Shown in pieces: positions 44,572 to 53,600 of a stretch of DNA of 64,000 bases. The notes beneath the pieces are model-generated. The model did no database searches, was not told the origin of the DNA, and saw only the letters and a list, made by a program, of their open reading frames with translations. Each line of letters starts with the position of its first letter. The first letter of the stretch is position 1. A program made the translations under genes and the position numbers. This stretch comes from Meiothermus granaticius NBRC 107808. Lineage in GTDB: Bacteria; Deinococcota; Deinococci; Deinococcales; Thermaceae. The DNA lies in contig NZ_QWLB01000007.1 in NCBI RefSeq assembly GCF_003574355.1, positions 32,056 through 96,055 on the forward strand, in the 5' to 3' direction.

Positions 44572-44865
44572 GTGAAAACCCTTAAGCCCACCGAGCTTGA
44601 AGCCTTTCTCGCAGGGGACCCGCTGGTGGTGGATGTGCGCCCCGCTGAACTGACCGGCCAACCCGCTTTCCCAGGGGCCCTGCGTATTCCTGTGCAGGAC
44701 ATCCAAAACAGTCTGCATAACCTACCCCAGGATCGCCCCATCCTGCTCTTGTGCGAACGGGGGTTGATGAGCGAGCTGGCTGGGCTATACCTCGAGGCCG
44801 CCGGGTATACCCAGGTTTATAACCTCGAGGGGGGGCTGAGAAAGCTGCCCAAGAGGGCGGGGTAA
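44572..44865 (+). CDS. Single-domain rhodanese-like protein
   Basis: A 97-residue rhodanese: MKTLKPTELEAFLAGDPLVVDVRPAEL at the start gives the DVRxxxE turn, and RPILLLCERGLMSELAGLYLEAAGY has the active-site Cys in the C-x3-x-M-S loop (CERGLMSE). It would move sulfane sulfur between acceptors in the cytosol. GTG 44572 is chosen for the family start and the -10 box just upstream; the frame is open further upstream without homology. It converges on the minus-strand gene at 44870. Confidence 0.8.
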   Translation: MKTLKPTELEAFLAGDPLVVDVRPAELTGQPAFPGALRIPVQDIQNSLHNLPQDRPILLLCERGLMSELAGLYLEAAGYTQVYNLEGGLRKLPKRAG

Positions 44866-44869
44866 GCCG

Positions 44870-46210
44870 TTATTCCCCACGCTTGGGTAAATCTTCCAGC
44901 CGCAGCCCATGCCAGCGCTCCAGGTGCTCCTTGTGGGTCCTCAGGTAAGCTCCGGGTTCAAACAGGGTGTCGTAGTACTCGAGGTCCAGGTGATGGGTCT
45001 GAAGGAACATCAGGCTGTAGATGGTGGGCACGGTGGCGGGAAACTTGCCGTAGGTGTCGAAGAGATACTGAGCCTGCAGGGCCACCGCCTCGATCATCCA
45101 GTCCTCGTGGGGCCTGGCTCCCCCCCGTACGGCCGGGCTGTCCTTCCAGGGGCCCGGGGTTGTGGGGTTGAAAGGCCCTCCCAGACGATACTTGCGCTCT
45201 ACCAGGGCTTCCACCGCGGCCCGCATGTCCTTGAAGTGCGGGGGGCAGAACCCCTCGAAAACCCCCTCGAGCCCGGTGGGGTTGGGCCGGGACCAGCCGG
45301 GCTTGAAGTCGTAGCGGAACCCCAGCCCCGGTACCGCGGGGTCGCCCGAGGCGCCCAGGGTGCGCACCCGGTCCAGACCGTTGAGCATCCAGCCCCCCAG
45401 CCCCATGGCTTGCTGCATCAGGTGCCCGGCAAAGGTGGCGGTGGCGATCTCCGCTGAAACCTCGGCCAAGGTGGCCTGGTCAAAGGCTGAGAGGGGATAG
45501 GGTTTGTCCACCTCGAGCCGGTCGGCGAACTTCTCCAGCCCAGGAATGGCCTGGTTGAGGAGGTCGTCGTAGAGCACGAAGCCGTTTTGGGCGATGAAGA
45601 GCAGCTTGAGGAGTTGGTGCTGGGCTACGTCGGCTACCGGCCAGGTGACCAGGGAACCGGGTTTATTGGCGTTCCAGGCGTTGTGTCCGGCCATGAAGGG
45701 CTCGCGCGGGGGAATGTAGAGTCGGGTATCGGAGAGCTTGTGGATGTACTGCCGGTGGCTCAGGAGCAGCTCGAGCACCTCGGGCTGGCCGCTCGAGCCA
45801 CGCTCCACCGGAGGGGCAGCATCCCGAGTTTTGAAGATGTAGGTGCCGGAGTCGTCGGTGAAAAAGACCTGGGTGGTGTGAAACCCAGCGGCACTGGGAA
45901 AGGTGCGCCCGGCGGCCATTCCGGAGTAGCTGGGCAGGTGACCCTGAGCCTTGGCGTGATGCGAGATCAGGTTGTGCCAGCCGGTTAATCCGGCCACTGC
46001 GGTGAGGATGAGCAGGCGCTCGAGCTCGGAGAGCGGCAGGGGCTCGTACCGGGATTTGTAAGCCACAGGCCCTTCGGGAATCTCCCCACCCAGGGCAAAA
46101 CGACGACTGCGGCGGCCAAACAAGGCCTCGGTGAGGGGAAATTTCAGCAGCTCTTCTAGTGCGGCGCGCTCGAGGTCGGGGAGGGTGGGCTCAGGATCTA
46201 CACGCGACAT
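44870..46210 (-). CDS. Uncharacterised protein, possibly nitroreductase-like
   Basis: A 446-residue soluble protein that I do not recognise with confidence. Near residue 30 it has FGRRSRRFALGGEIP, and further on PLSELERLLILTAVAGLTGWHN and PSAAGFHTTQVFFTD, resembling the order seen in nitroreductase/SagB-type flavoproteins (RRS-x-R, then active-site loop). The rest, including AQNGFVLYDDLLNQ, HLMQQAMGLGGWMLNG and the C-terminal HHLDLEYYDTLFEPGAYL, does not fit a family known to me. AGGAG lies just before ATG 46210. No close partner is seen. Confidence 0.6.
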   Translation of the reverse strand: MSRVDPEPTLPDLERAALEELLKFPLTEALFGRRSRRFALGGEIPEGPVAYKSRYEPLPLSELERLLILTAVAGLTGWHNLISHHAKAQGHLPSYSGMAAGRTFPSAAGFHTTQVFFTDDSGTYIFKTRDAAPPVERGSSGQPEVLELLLSHRQYIHKLSDTRLYIPPREPFMAGHNAWNANKPGSLVTWPVADVAQHQLLKLLFIAQNGFVLYDDLLNQAIPGLEKFADRLEVDKPYPLSAFDQATLAEVSAEIATATFAGHLMQQAMGLGGWMLNGLDRVRTLGASGDPAVPGLGFRYDFKPGWSRPNPTGLEGVFEGFCPPHFKDMRAAVEALVERKYRLGGPFNPTTPGPWKDSPAVRGGARPHEDWMIEAVALQAQYLFDTYGKFPATVPTIYSLMFLQTHHLDLEYYDTLFEPGAYLRTHKEHLERWHGLRLEDLPKRGE

Positions 46211-46315
46211 GGCTCCTAGTGTATATCCAAAGGGTGGGACCGCATTTTGATCCCAAGCGTAAGCCCTAGCCCCCTTTTCCGGGCTCGGGCGGGTTGACTC
46301 GAGAGCAGGTCTCGA

Positions 46316-46339
46316 GGCCTAAAGCCTGGGTTTTAGGCC
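46316..46339 (-). terminator. Hairpin at the end of the thiosulfate sulfurtransferase gene
   Basis: GGCCTAAA (46316-46323) and TTTAGGCC (46332-46339) are perfect complements with an eight-base loop; the structure covers the stop codon of the gene ending at 46333. No T-tract follows on the minus strand, so termination is uncertain. Confidence 0.3.
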
Positions 46340-47190
46340 CCGCCTTTTTCGATGGGCACGCCAACCGAGTTGCCCCACTCGGTCCAGCTCCCGTCATAGT
46401 TCTTGACCTGGGGAAAGCCCAACAGGTACTTGAGGACAAACCAACTGTGGCTGCTGCGCTCGGCAATGCGGCAGTAGGCGATGACCTCTTTATCCGGGGT
46501 TACGCCCTTTAGCTCATAGATCTCTTTGAGTACATCGGCGCTCTTGAAGGTACCGTCGGGGTTGACGGTGGTGGCCCAGGGGATGCTCTGAGCCCCAGGG
46601 ATATGCCCCCCACGCAACACCCCTTCCTGGGGATACTCGGGCATGTGGGTTTTCTCCCCGCTGAACTCGGCAGGGCTGCGCACATCAACCAGGGCCCCCT
46701 TCCCGGCCTTAACCTTCTCGAGGTGGGCCAGCACCTCGTCCTTGAAGGCCCGCAGGTTGGGGTCGCGCTTTCCGGGGGTGTAGCGCCCCTGGGGGTAGTG
46801 GGGCACTGCGGTGGTGAGCGGCTTGTTCTCCTGCGTCCACTTGATGCGCCCGCCATTCATGAGCTTGAGGTTTGGGTGGCCGTTGTAGCTGAAAAACCAG
46901 AAGGCATAGGCCGCCCACCAGTTGTTCTTATCGCCGTAGAGCACGATGGTAGTGTCGTTGGAGATGCCCAGCCGCTCAAACAGCCGGGCCAGCTCCTCAG
47001 GCTGGATGAACTCGCGGATCACCGGATCCCAAAGGTCGCCCTGCCAGTCAATTTTCTGAGCCCCAGGGATGTGTCCGGTGTCGTAGAGCAGGATGTCCTC
47101 GTTGACCTCCAGAATGCGCAGGCTGGGGTCGGTGTGGTGTTCCAGCACCCAGTCGGTGCTGACCAGAACTTCGGGATGGGCGTATTCCAT
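46333..47190 (-). CDS. Thiosulfate sulfurtransferase (two-domain rhodanese)
   Basis: A 285-residue two-domain rhodanese. The first domain is inactive-looking ([15 protein letters not shown]), while the second has the active loop [23 protein letters not shown] near residue 240; CRxxERS marks thiosulfate rather than mercaptopyruvate (CGSGVTA) specificity. It would transfer sulfur from thiosulfate to cyanide or a thiol. ATG 47190 follows AAGGAG. The region upstream (47232-47256) contains an ACAAAA/TTTTGT inverted repeat. Confidence 0.92.
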   Translation of the reverse strand: MEYAHPEVLVSTDWVLEHHTDPSLRILEVNEDILLYDTGHIPGAQKIDWQGDLWDPVIREFIQPEELARLFERLGISNDTTIVLYGDKNNWWAAYAFWFFSYNGHPNLKLMNGGRIKWTQENKPLTTAVPHYPQGRYTPGKRDPNLRAFKDEVLAHLEKVKAGKGALVDVRSPAEFSGEKTHMPEYPQEGVLRGGHIPGAQSIPWATTVNPDGTFKSADVLKEIYELKGVTPDKEVIAYCRIAERSSHSWFVLKYLLGFPQVKNYDGSWTEWGNSVGVPIEKGGA

Positions 47191-47231
47191 AAGGGTTCTC
47201 CTTGATCGAGAGTATACGGGCTCGAGCCTCC

Positions 47232-47256
47232 ACAAAATAATAATGACAAGTTTTGT
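47232..47256. promoter_or_regulatory. Possible operator: inverted repeat ACAAAA-N13-TTTTGT
   Basis: A perfect six-base inverted repeat in an unusually A/T-rich patch (47231-47275) between the sulfurtransferase gene and divIVA. Its place upstream of the rhodanese start, near TATACT on the minus strand (47211-47216), fits an operator. The binding protein is unknown. Confidence 0.3.
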
Positions 47257-47300
47257 AATCTAAGTAAAGGGGAGATTCGCCCAGCCCTTGGGGGCGACCC

Positions 47301-47786
47301 CTAGCGCTTGTAGCGCTCGAGCGAGGTCAGGTAGCCCTCGAGCAGGGCCCGGAACTGGCTGAGAAAGAGATCCCGTTCGTTGCGGGCCTGATCTATCTCG
47401 GCTTTCATGCGCTTGATCTGATCCACCGCCTCTTGCAGAGCGGCCTGTCGTTCGGCCTCGGTTTCCCGCTTGATGATCTCGGCTTCACGCTCGGCCTGGG
47501 CCTTGATCTCTCGAGCGATGCGTTCGGCGGCTACCACGGCCCGCTTGAGCTCAGCCTCGCCCTCCCTGGCCCCGGCCAGCTGGGTCTCGAGGTCGCGCAC
47601 TTGGGCCCGCAGCCGCTCGTTCTCCTCGAGGATCAGGGTCAGCCGGTCAGAAACCCGACCCAGGTACTCCCGCACCTCGGCCACCGCGTATCCCCGCAGC
47701 GACTGGCGGAACTCCTGGTAGCGGATATCCAGAGGGGTTAAATCCACGCGAAACTCGCCGGTCATGCGCTCGGGGTTGGCGTCCAC
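47301..47786 (-). CDS. divIVA: DivIVA family cell-division protein
   Basis: A 161-residue coiled-coil protein. The N-terminal DivIVA domain has LTPLDIRYQEFRQSLRGYAVAEVREYLGRVSDRL, the membrane-curvature-binding start seen in DivIVA/GpsB, followed by a long charged coiled coil (residues 50-150). It marks poles or septa. GTG 47786 is chosen: a TAATCT -10 box on the minus strand ends seven bases upstream, fitting a leaderless mRNA; ATG 47765 would be the other start. It follows yggS as in many bacteria. Confidence 0.9.
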   Translation of the reverse strand: MDANPERMTGEFRVDLTPLDIRYQEFRQSLRGYAVAEVREYLGRVSDRLTLILEENERLRAQVRDLETQLAGAREGEAELKRAVVAAERIAREIKAQAEREAEIIKRETEAERQAALQEAVDQIKRMKAEIDQARNERDLFLSQFRALLEGYLTSLERYKR

Positions 47787-47793
47787 AAGATTT

Positions 47794-47799
47794 AGATTA
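47794..47799 (-). promoter_or_regulatory. -10 box, leaderless arrangement (divIVA)
   Basis: TAATCT on the minus strand, seven bases before GTG 47786. Confidence 0.45.
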
Positions 47800-47832
47800 C
47801 CCCATCGGCCTGGGCTTGAGGCACCCTAAGGT

Positions 47833-48492
47833 TTAGTCCGGTTGGAACACCGCTGTCCCCACCCGCACCAGGGTAGCCCCTTCCTCGACGGCGACTTCGA
47901 AATCCCCCGACATGCCCATGCTGCGCTCCGGCAGGCCAAACCGATCGGCCAGCCTCGAGAGCTGGGCGAACACCGGGCGCACGCTCTGGGGTTGGTCGGT
48001 GTAGGGGGCGATGGTCATCAGGCCGCGCACCTCGAGGCCTGGGATGGCCCGGATCCGGGGGAGGGCTTCGCCTAGCTCTTCCTCGAGCAGTCCATGCTTT
48101 TGGGGCTCCCGGCTCAGGTTCAGCTCGATCAGCACCGGCTGGAGTTTGCCCCCCTCGAGGGCCTTGCTACCCAAGGCCTCCGCCAGGCGAAGCGAGTCCA
48201 CCGAGTGGATCAGGTCGAAGGCCACCGCGAACTTGGCCTTGTTGCGCTGCAAAGGGCCGATGAAGTGCCACTCGATGGGGGTGGGGGAGGCCTGAGCCAG
48301 GGCCTTCATCTTGGGCAGGGCTTCCTGCACCCGCGACTCGCCCAGCCGGAAAACCCCCTGCTGTAGAACGCGCTCTTGGATCTCCTCGAGCGGATGCCCT
48401 TTGGTCACGGCCACCAGGCGCACTTCGGCGGGGTTTCTCCCGGCTCGAGCGCAGGCGGCCTCAATGCCCTGCAAGACACGTGCGATTCCCAT
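47833..48492 (-). CDS. YggS family PLP homeostasis protein
   Basis: A 219-residue alanine-racemase-fold protein. It has the PLP lysine in VRLVAVTKGHP near residue 31, GESRVQEALPKM, WHFIGPLQRNKAK and the C-terminal SMGMSGDFEVAVEEGATLVRVGTAVF (phosphate-binding loop). YggS proteins hold PLP and balance vitamin B6 and amino-acid pools. The gene lies between the purine nucleoside phosphorylase and divIVA on the same strand, a common YggS-DivIVA neighbourhood. Confidence 0.93.
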   Translation of the reverse strand: MGIARVLQGIEAACARAGRNPAEVRLVAVTKGHPLEEIQERVLQQGVFRLGESRVQEALPKMKALAQASPTPIEWHFIGPLQRNKAKFAVAFDLIHSVDSLRLAEALGSKALEGGKLQPVLIELNLSREPQKHGLLEEELGEALPRIRAIPGLEVRGLMTIAPYTDQPQSVRPVFAQLSRLADRFGLPERSMGMSGDFEVAVEEGATLVRVGTAVFQPD

Positions 48493-48522
48493 AGGTTTCA
48501 GAGCCTCGGGGCAGCCGCGGAC

Positions 48523-49344
48523 TCACAGGGCGGCCACGATGCCCCGCACAAACCGGCGGAACTGGGCCCCGCCCCGAGCCGCAACCTCCAACACCTCCTG
48601 TTCGGTGGCGTGATGCTCCCGCTCAGGGATGGCCATATCGGTGATGCTGGATAGCCCTAATACCCGAGCGCCCAGGTGGCGGAGGGCAATCACCTCGGGT
48701 ACGGTAGACATCCCAATGGCATCGGCCCCCAGACTGCGCAGCACCCGAAGCTCGGCTCGGCTGGCAAACTGGGGTCCCGGCCACCAGGCATAAACCCCTT
48801 CGCGCAGGGTGAAGTCTTGGGCCCGGGCGACCTTGTGGGCCAGGCCGCGCAGCGCGGGATCGTAGGCATCGAAGGTGACGGGGAAGCGGGGGCCCAGGCG
48901 TTCGTCGTTAGGGCCGGTCAGCGGGGAGAGCCCGGCGTAGTTGATGTAGTCGCTGTGCAGCATCAGCTCCCCGGCGTTCCAGCCCACGTTGAGCCCACCG
49001 GCTGCGGAGCTAATCAGGAAGGTCTGGGCTCCCAGGAAGAACCCCACCTGCTGTGGGAAGGCGGCCTGGGCCGGGGTATAGCCCTCGTAGCAGTGTACCC
49101 GGCCTTTATAGGCCACCACCGCTTTGCCCTCGAGCCGCCCCAAAATCAGCCGTCCCTCGTGGCCGGGGGCGGTGCTGTGGGGAAAGTGGGGCAGCTCGGC
49201 GTAGGGGAAGCTGGCGACCGCCTCGATCTCCTCCGCCAGCGGCCCCAGCCCGGAGCCCAGCACAATGCCCACCTCGGGTGCAAACCCGGTCTGGCTGCGC
49301 ACGAAATGGACGGTTTCGGTGATCTGTTGGTAAAGGGAACCCAT
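48523..49344 (-). CDS. Purine nucleoside phosphorylase
   Basis: A 273-residue trimeric-type purine nucleoside phosphorylase: GIVLGSGLGPLAEEIE (phosphate loop), HYE-like RVHCYEGYTP, TFLISSAAGGLNVGWNAGELML, the DxInxxg stretch DYINYAGLSPLTGPND, and GADAIGMSTVPEVIALRHLG. It splits inosine and guanosine to base and ribose phosphate, feeding both salvage and the breakdown genes at 30500-39840. ATG 49344 is chosen because TATGAT on the minus strand ends seven bases upstream. Confidence 0.93.
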   Translation of the reverse strand: MGSLYQQITETVHFVRSQTGFAPEVGIVLGSGLGPLAEEIEAVASFPYAELPHFPHSTAPGHEGRLILGRLEGKAVVAYKGRVHCYEGYTPAQAAFPQQVGFFLGAQTFLISSAAGGLNVGWNAGELMLHSDYINYAGLSPLTGPNDERLGPRFPVTFDAYDPALRGLAHKVARAQDFTLREGVYAWWPGPQFASRAELRVLRSLGADAIGMSTVPEVIALRHLGARVLGLSSITDMAIPEREHHATEQEVLEVAARGGAQFRRFVRGIVAAL

Positions 49345-49351
49345 GCACCCC

Positions 49352-49357
49352 ATCATA
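49352..49357 (-). promoter_or_regulatory. -10 box, leaderless arrangement (purine nucleoside phosphorylase)
   Basis: TATGAT on the minus strand, seven bases before ATG 49344. Confidence 0.5.
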
Positions 49358-49373
49358 TCGGGTTGTGGGCTTT

Positions 49374-50027
49374 TTACCCCTCGCGGCGCCGCTCGAGTTC
49401 GTCGCACTCCGCTTCGACCAAGGGGTCTCGTTGCAGGGAACGCTCGATGGCCTCACCCATCCGCTCGAATTTGAGCCGCTCGGCCTGGATGATCGAGGCA
49501 AACTCCCCCACCGCCTTGTCGAGCTGGTCATTGACCAGCACGTATTTAAACTTGTGGGCCAAGCGAATCTCCTCCTCAGCCCGCTTGAGCCGCTTGTGGA
49601 TTTTCTCCAGGCTGTCGGTTCCCCGTACCAGCAGCCTGCGGCGCAGCTCGGAGAGGGAGGGAGGGATGATGAAGACCAGAATGGCCTCCGGCATAGCCTC
49701 AGCGACCTGCAAGGCCCCCTGCACCTCGATCTCCAGGAGGACATCCTGACCCCGCGAGAGCGCGGCCTCGACCGGTTCACGGGGGGTGCCATAGTAGTCG
49801 TCCACATACAAGGCGTGCTCGAGGAACCCCCGCTCGGCGATCTTGCTCTCAAATTCAGGCTTGCTGACGAAATAGTAATCCACCCCGTTCCTTTCGCCCA
49901 CCCTGGGGGGACGGGTGGTCATGGAGATGGAGTAGTACATGCGGTGATACTCGAGCAGCCGCCCTCGGATGGTGCCTTTGCCCACCCCAGAAGCCCCGGT
50001 CATGACGAAAAGATTACCCCGAGCCAT
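49374..50027 (-). CDS. gmk: Guanylate kinase
   Basis: A 217-residue kinase that makes GDP from GMP. The P-loop is TGASGVGKGT near residue 10; SMTTRPPRVGERNGVDYYFVS is the GMP-binding region; LLEIEVQGALQV and LRRRLLVRGTDS follow in order. The last ~20 residues (LVEAECDELERRREG) extend slightly beyond the usual end. TAGGAT on the minus strand lies nine bases before ATG 50027. The gene follows PNP in reverse order on the same strand and is part of purine salvage. Confidence 0.96.
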   Translation of the reverse strand: MARGNLFVMTGASGVGKGTIRGRLLEYHRMYYSISMTTRPPRVGERNGVDYYFVSKPEFESKIAERGFLEHALYVDDYYGTPREPVEAALSRGQDVLLEIEVQGALQVAEAMPEAILVFIIPPSLSELRRRLLVRGTDSLEKIHKRLKRAEEEIRLAHKFKYVLVNDQLDKAVGEFASIIQAERLKFERMGEAIERSLQRDPLVEAECDELERRREG

Positions 50028-50085
50028 TGCCTTGGCATCCTAACATGGGGGAGCGGGGTTGGCGGGGGCGTACCCCCCTGACCCG

Positions 50086-50091
50086 TATGAT
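50086..50091 (+). promoter_or_regulatory. -10 box, leaderless arrangement (hypothetical gene)
   Basis: TATGAT ends seven bases before ATG 50099 and supports that start over the ATG pair at 50087-50092. Confidence 0.45.
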
Positions 50092-50098
50092 GATCTGG

Positions 50099-50557
50099 AT
50101 GAAGGACGTTCCCCCCGCGATCAAAACCTTCAAGCCGGTCCTCGAGGAGAGCCTGGAATATTTCTGGGAGCAGTTCTCGAGCTATGCGCTGCCGATGCCC
50201 CTGAGCCCTGAGCCCCTGGGTAGCCCCTTGCTCGAGGTGCTGACCCCATTGGGGCCGGTGTGGGCCTTTGACCGCGGCCTGACGCCCATTGGGGGCGAAT
50301 CCCCTCCCATCCTGCTCCACGGCCAAGTGGAGCGCTGGGAGCCGGAGCCTATGTCCCCCCCCCTGCGCTACCTGGGCGGGGGCCGTTACCAGGTCAGCGG
50401 GAGGGTGGTGGAGCGGTTGGGGGGAGCGTTTTTTCTGCTCCGCATAGGGGGCGGGGCCGAGGCCCTCACCCTGCTTCTGGCGGACCTCGAGCCCCCTCCG
50501 GTAGGGGCTGAGGGCACTGCTTGGCTGGCCCCCCCGCTGATGGCGTTTCGTCCATGA
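50099..50557 (+). CDS. Hypothetical protein
   Basis: A 152-residue protein of unknown family. It has an acidic amphipathic start (MKDVPPAIKTFKPVLEESLEYFWEQF), and a beta-rich remainder with many prolines and glycines (VSGRVVERLGGAFFLLRIGGGAEALTLLLADLEPPPVG). No signal peptide or membrane segment is seen. It is transcribed away from gmk. Codon use is like its neighbours, so it looks native. Confidence 0.65.
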   Translation: MKDVPPAIKTFKPVLEESLEYFWEQFSSYALPMPLSPEPLGSPLLEVLTPLGPVWAFDRGLTPIGGESPPILLHGQVERWEPEPMSPPLRYLGGGRYQVSGRVVERLGGAFFLLRIGGGAEALTLLLADLEPPPVGAEGTAWLAPPLMAFRP

Positions 50558-50658
50558 GAACAGGGCCTCATGGTATATTTTTAGGGGTTCCTTTCCCGGC
50601 GACGAACGGCAGCTTGGGAGCGTGAATTTTTCGGATCAGCCCTTGGCTCAGTGTTGAC

Positions 50659-53600
50659 ATGGTCTGCCCTCGTTGTGGATACACCAATGCGCCCGGTGAT
50701 GAAAACTGTGCGCATTGTGGCAATGCGCTGTTGCCCAGCAGCGGCTTTATACAGGAGCGACGCTGGGTAAGCGTGGTTTTCTTTGACCTCTCCCGCTTCA
50801 CCGAGTATGCCTTGGCCCACCCCCTCGAGGACACCTGGGCCGCGGCCAACACCGCCTTGCAGAGCGCTGCGGGGCATGCCCGGCTGTTCGGGGGACACGT
50901 GGATAAATTCTTTGGGGACGGCTTCCTCTCGGTGTTTGGGGTGCCTCGGAGCCAGGAGTCAGATGCCAAGGCTGCCCTCGAGGCAGCCCGGGCCATGGTG
51001 GCCTCGAGCCCGCTTCCGGGCCGGGCTGGGGTGGCCAGTGGGCTGGTGTTGCGTACCCCCCTGGGAGGAGGGCTGGCCGGGGACCAGACCGTGCTGGGTC
51101 CGGCGGTGAACCTCTCCCAGCGGCTTTCACAGGCCGCCCCCCCAGGAGAGGTTTGGACGGATGCCACCACCCTGCGGCTGGTCCGATCGGCCATGGGGGA
51201 GGCCCTGCCACCCCAGCCGCTCAAGGGGTATGCCGAACCCCTTACCCCCTTTCGCTACCTGGGGCTGCGCGAGGGGAGTCCGGGGATGGTGGGCCGCCAG
51301 AGCGAGTATGCCCGGCTCCAGGAACTGCTCGAGGAGGTGGCCCAGGGTGGGGCCTATCGGGTGGTGCTCTCAGGGCCGATGGGGGTGGGGAAATCACACC
51401 TGGCCCAACACTTTGTGGCCACTTTGGGGCCGGGCCGGCGCGGCCTGGTGGCCCCTCGGCTCACCACCGGGGTGGCGCTGCGCTATGCCCTGCGCCAAGG
51501 TCTGCAAGAGCTCCTTCCTGAAGGGCTTTCTGGTCTGCGGAGCCTCGAGCTGCCCGAGCGGTTGCGCTCCATTCTGACCTTCAGCATCGGGTTGGATGAG
51601 CACCCTGGGCTCAGCGCCGCTGAGCTGGATGCCCTTTTGGTGGAGACCTGGTGGCAGGTGGTGGCCCGGGTGGCCCAGAGGGAGCCGCTGGTGTTGGTGC
51701 TCGAGGACATGCACAACGCCGATCCTACCGTTTTGGAGTTCACCCGCCGTCCACCCCCACCTGGGGTGCTGCTGCTGCTGGTGGCGCGGCAAAACCGCTG
51801 GGGCAGCGCGCCGGACTTGGTACCGCTCGAGCTAGGCCCCCTCTCGCTGGAGGAAACCCAAACCCTGGTGCTTCAGGCCCGCCCTGAGCTGGGAGCAGCC
51901 ACCAGCCTGCACCTGGCTGAGGCCAGCGGAGGGTTTCCCCTGGCGGTACAAGCCCTCAGCCTGACCAACACCGGTGAACCAGAGCCGATTCCCCTGTACC
52001 AGCCCCGCTTGGATAGCCTGCCCCGCCTGGCCCGGGTGGCCCTGCAAGCCAGTGCGGTGCTGGGCCCCACGGTTCCCCCTGAGCTGGTCCGCCACCTGGT
52101 GGGGGAGGAGGCCGATCTGACCCGGTTGGTGGGCGAGGGGTTTTTGGAGGGCGACGAGCGGGGGCAGCTTCGCTTCGCCATCCCCTGGCTGCGCGAGGCC
52201 ACTTTAGGACAGGTTGGGGGGCAGCAGGTCCAGATTTGGCATCAGCAAGCGGCCCGCTGGTATCAGCGGCAGGGCCGTCTGGCCGAATCGGCCACCCACC
52301 TCGAGGCAGCCGGGGAGGTAACGGCAGCGTATCGCTTGTGGAGGGTGGTGGCCCAAAGCGCCTGGAACGAGGAGAACTACCCTGGGGCGATCCTGGGTTA
52401 CCTCGAGGCCCTGCGCTTGGCGGAGGGCACTGTACGGCTCAACGCCGCCCTCGAGGCCGGTGAGGCCCATCTGGGGCTAGGCCGCTACGTTGAGGCGCGG
52501 GAGCTGGCTGATCTCGTGCTGCAAACGCTCGAAGCCCCCCAGGCCCTGCACGAGCGAGCCCTGGCCATTCGCCTGGAAGCCTTGCTCGAGCTGGGCCAGC
52601 CGGAGCCGTTGCGAATCAGCCCTTCATCCGCCCAGGAACCCCGTTTGCGGCTGGCCTTGGCCCGTACCCTGCCCCCACCGGAGGCCCGGCGATTGCTGGG
52701 GGTTTTGCCAGGGAATCTCGAGGCCCCCGCCCATCTAATTCTGGCCCGGGGCTGGCTTAAAGAGGGGCATCTGACCCGGGCTCAGGCCGAGTGCGAGATG
52801 TACCTGGATCAATCCGCCACCACCCCGGTAGGGCGGTTTCAAGCCCGGCTGCTGCTGGCCCAGACCTTGTGGCGGCAGTTTAGGCCTCAAGAGGCTTGGG
52901 AAGTTCTGGCCGAGGGCCCCGATGAGGTGTTGCCGCCTTGGTTCAGTGCAAGCCACGAAGCAGCCAAGGCGGCCCTGGCCCTGGATCTGGGGGATTTCCC
53001 TCAAGCGGAACGCTCCTTGGAGCGGGCTTTGGTGCTGGCGGAGGAGGCCCCGCAGCCCTGCTTCGAGGCGGTTAGCCTGAGCTATCTTCGGTTTTTGGAG
53101 GAGTCGGGGCGGTTGGAAGAGGCGCAGGAGTTTGGGGAAGCGGCGGTGGCCCGGGCCCCTACCCCGATCCTGCTGGCCCATCTGGCCCTGACCTACGCCC
53201 TGACCCCAGGCCAAAAAGCCTCCGCCATGCTCGATCGCCTGATGCGCGGTTTGGAGGGGGTCGAAGACCTCGAGGCCCAGACCTTATGCAGCTTGGCGAT
53301 GGGCTTGCGGGCCCATTATGAAGGCCGATCGGCCCACAGCCATTTGCGCCGCTCGGTGTTTTTGGCGCGGCAGGCCCATCACCCCACGCTTTACTTTTAT
53401 GCCCTGATCGCTTTGGGGGAGGTGCTCGAGGCCCACAACCTCAAGAAGGCCCTGGCCCTTTCCCAGTATCTGCTGAGCCATACGGCGGGGCGGGGCTTCT
53501 CGGTTGGGCACGGGTATGCCCGGCTGCTGCGCGCGCAATCCCTTCTCAAGGCCGGGCGTGAGCCCCTGAGCCTGTTGGAGTTTCAGCCGATAACCCGTCT

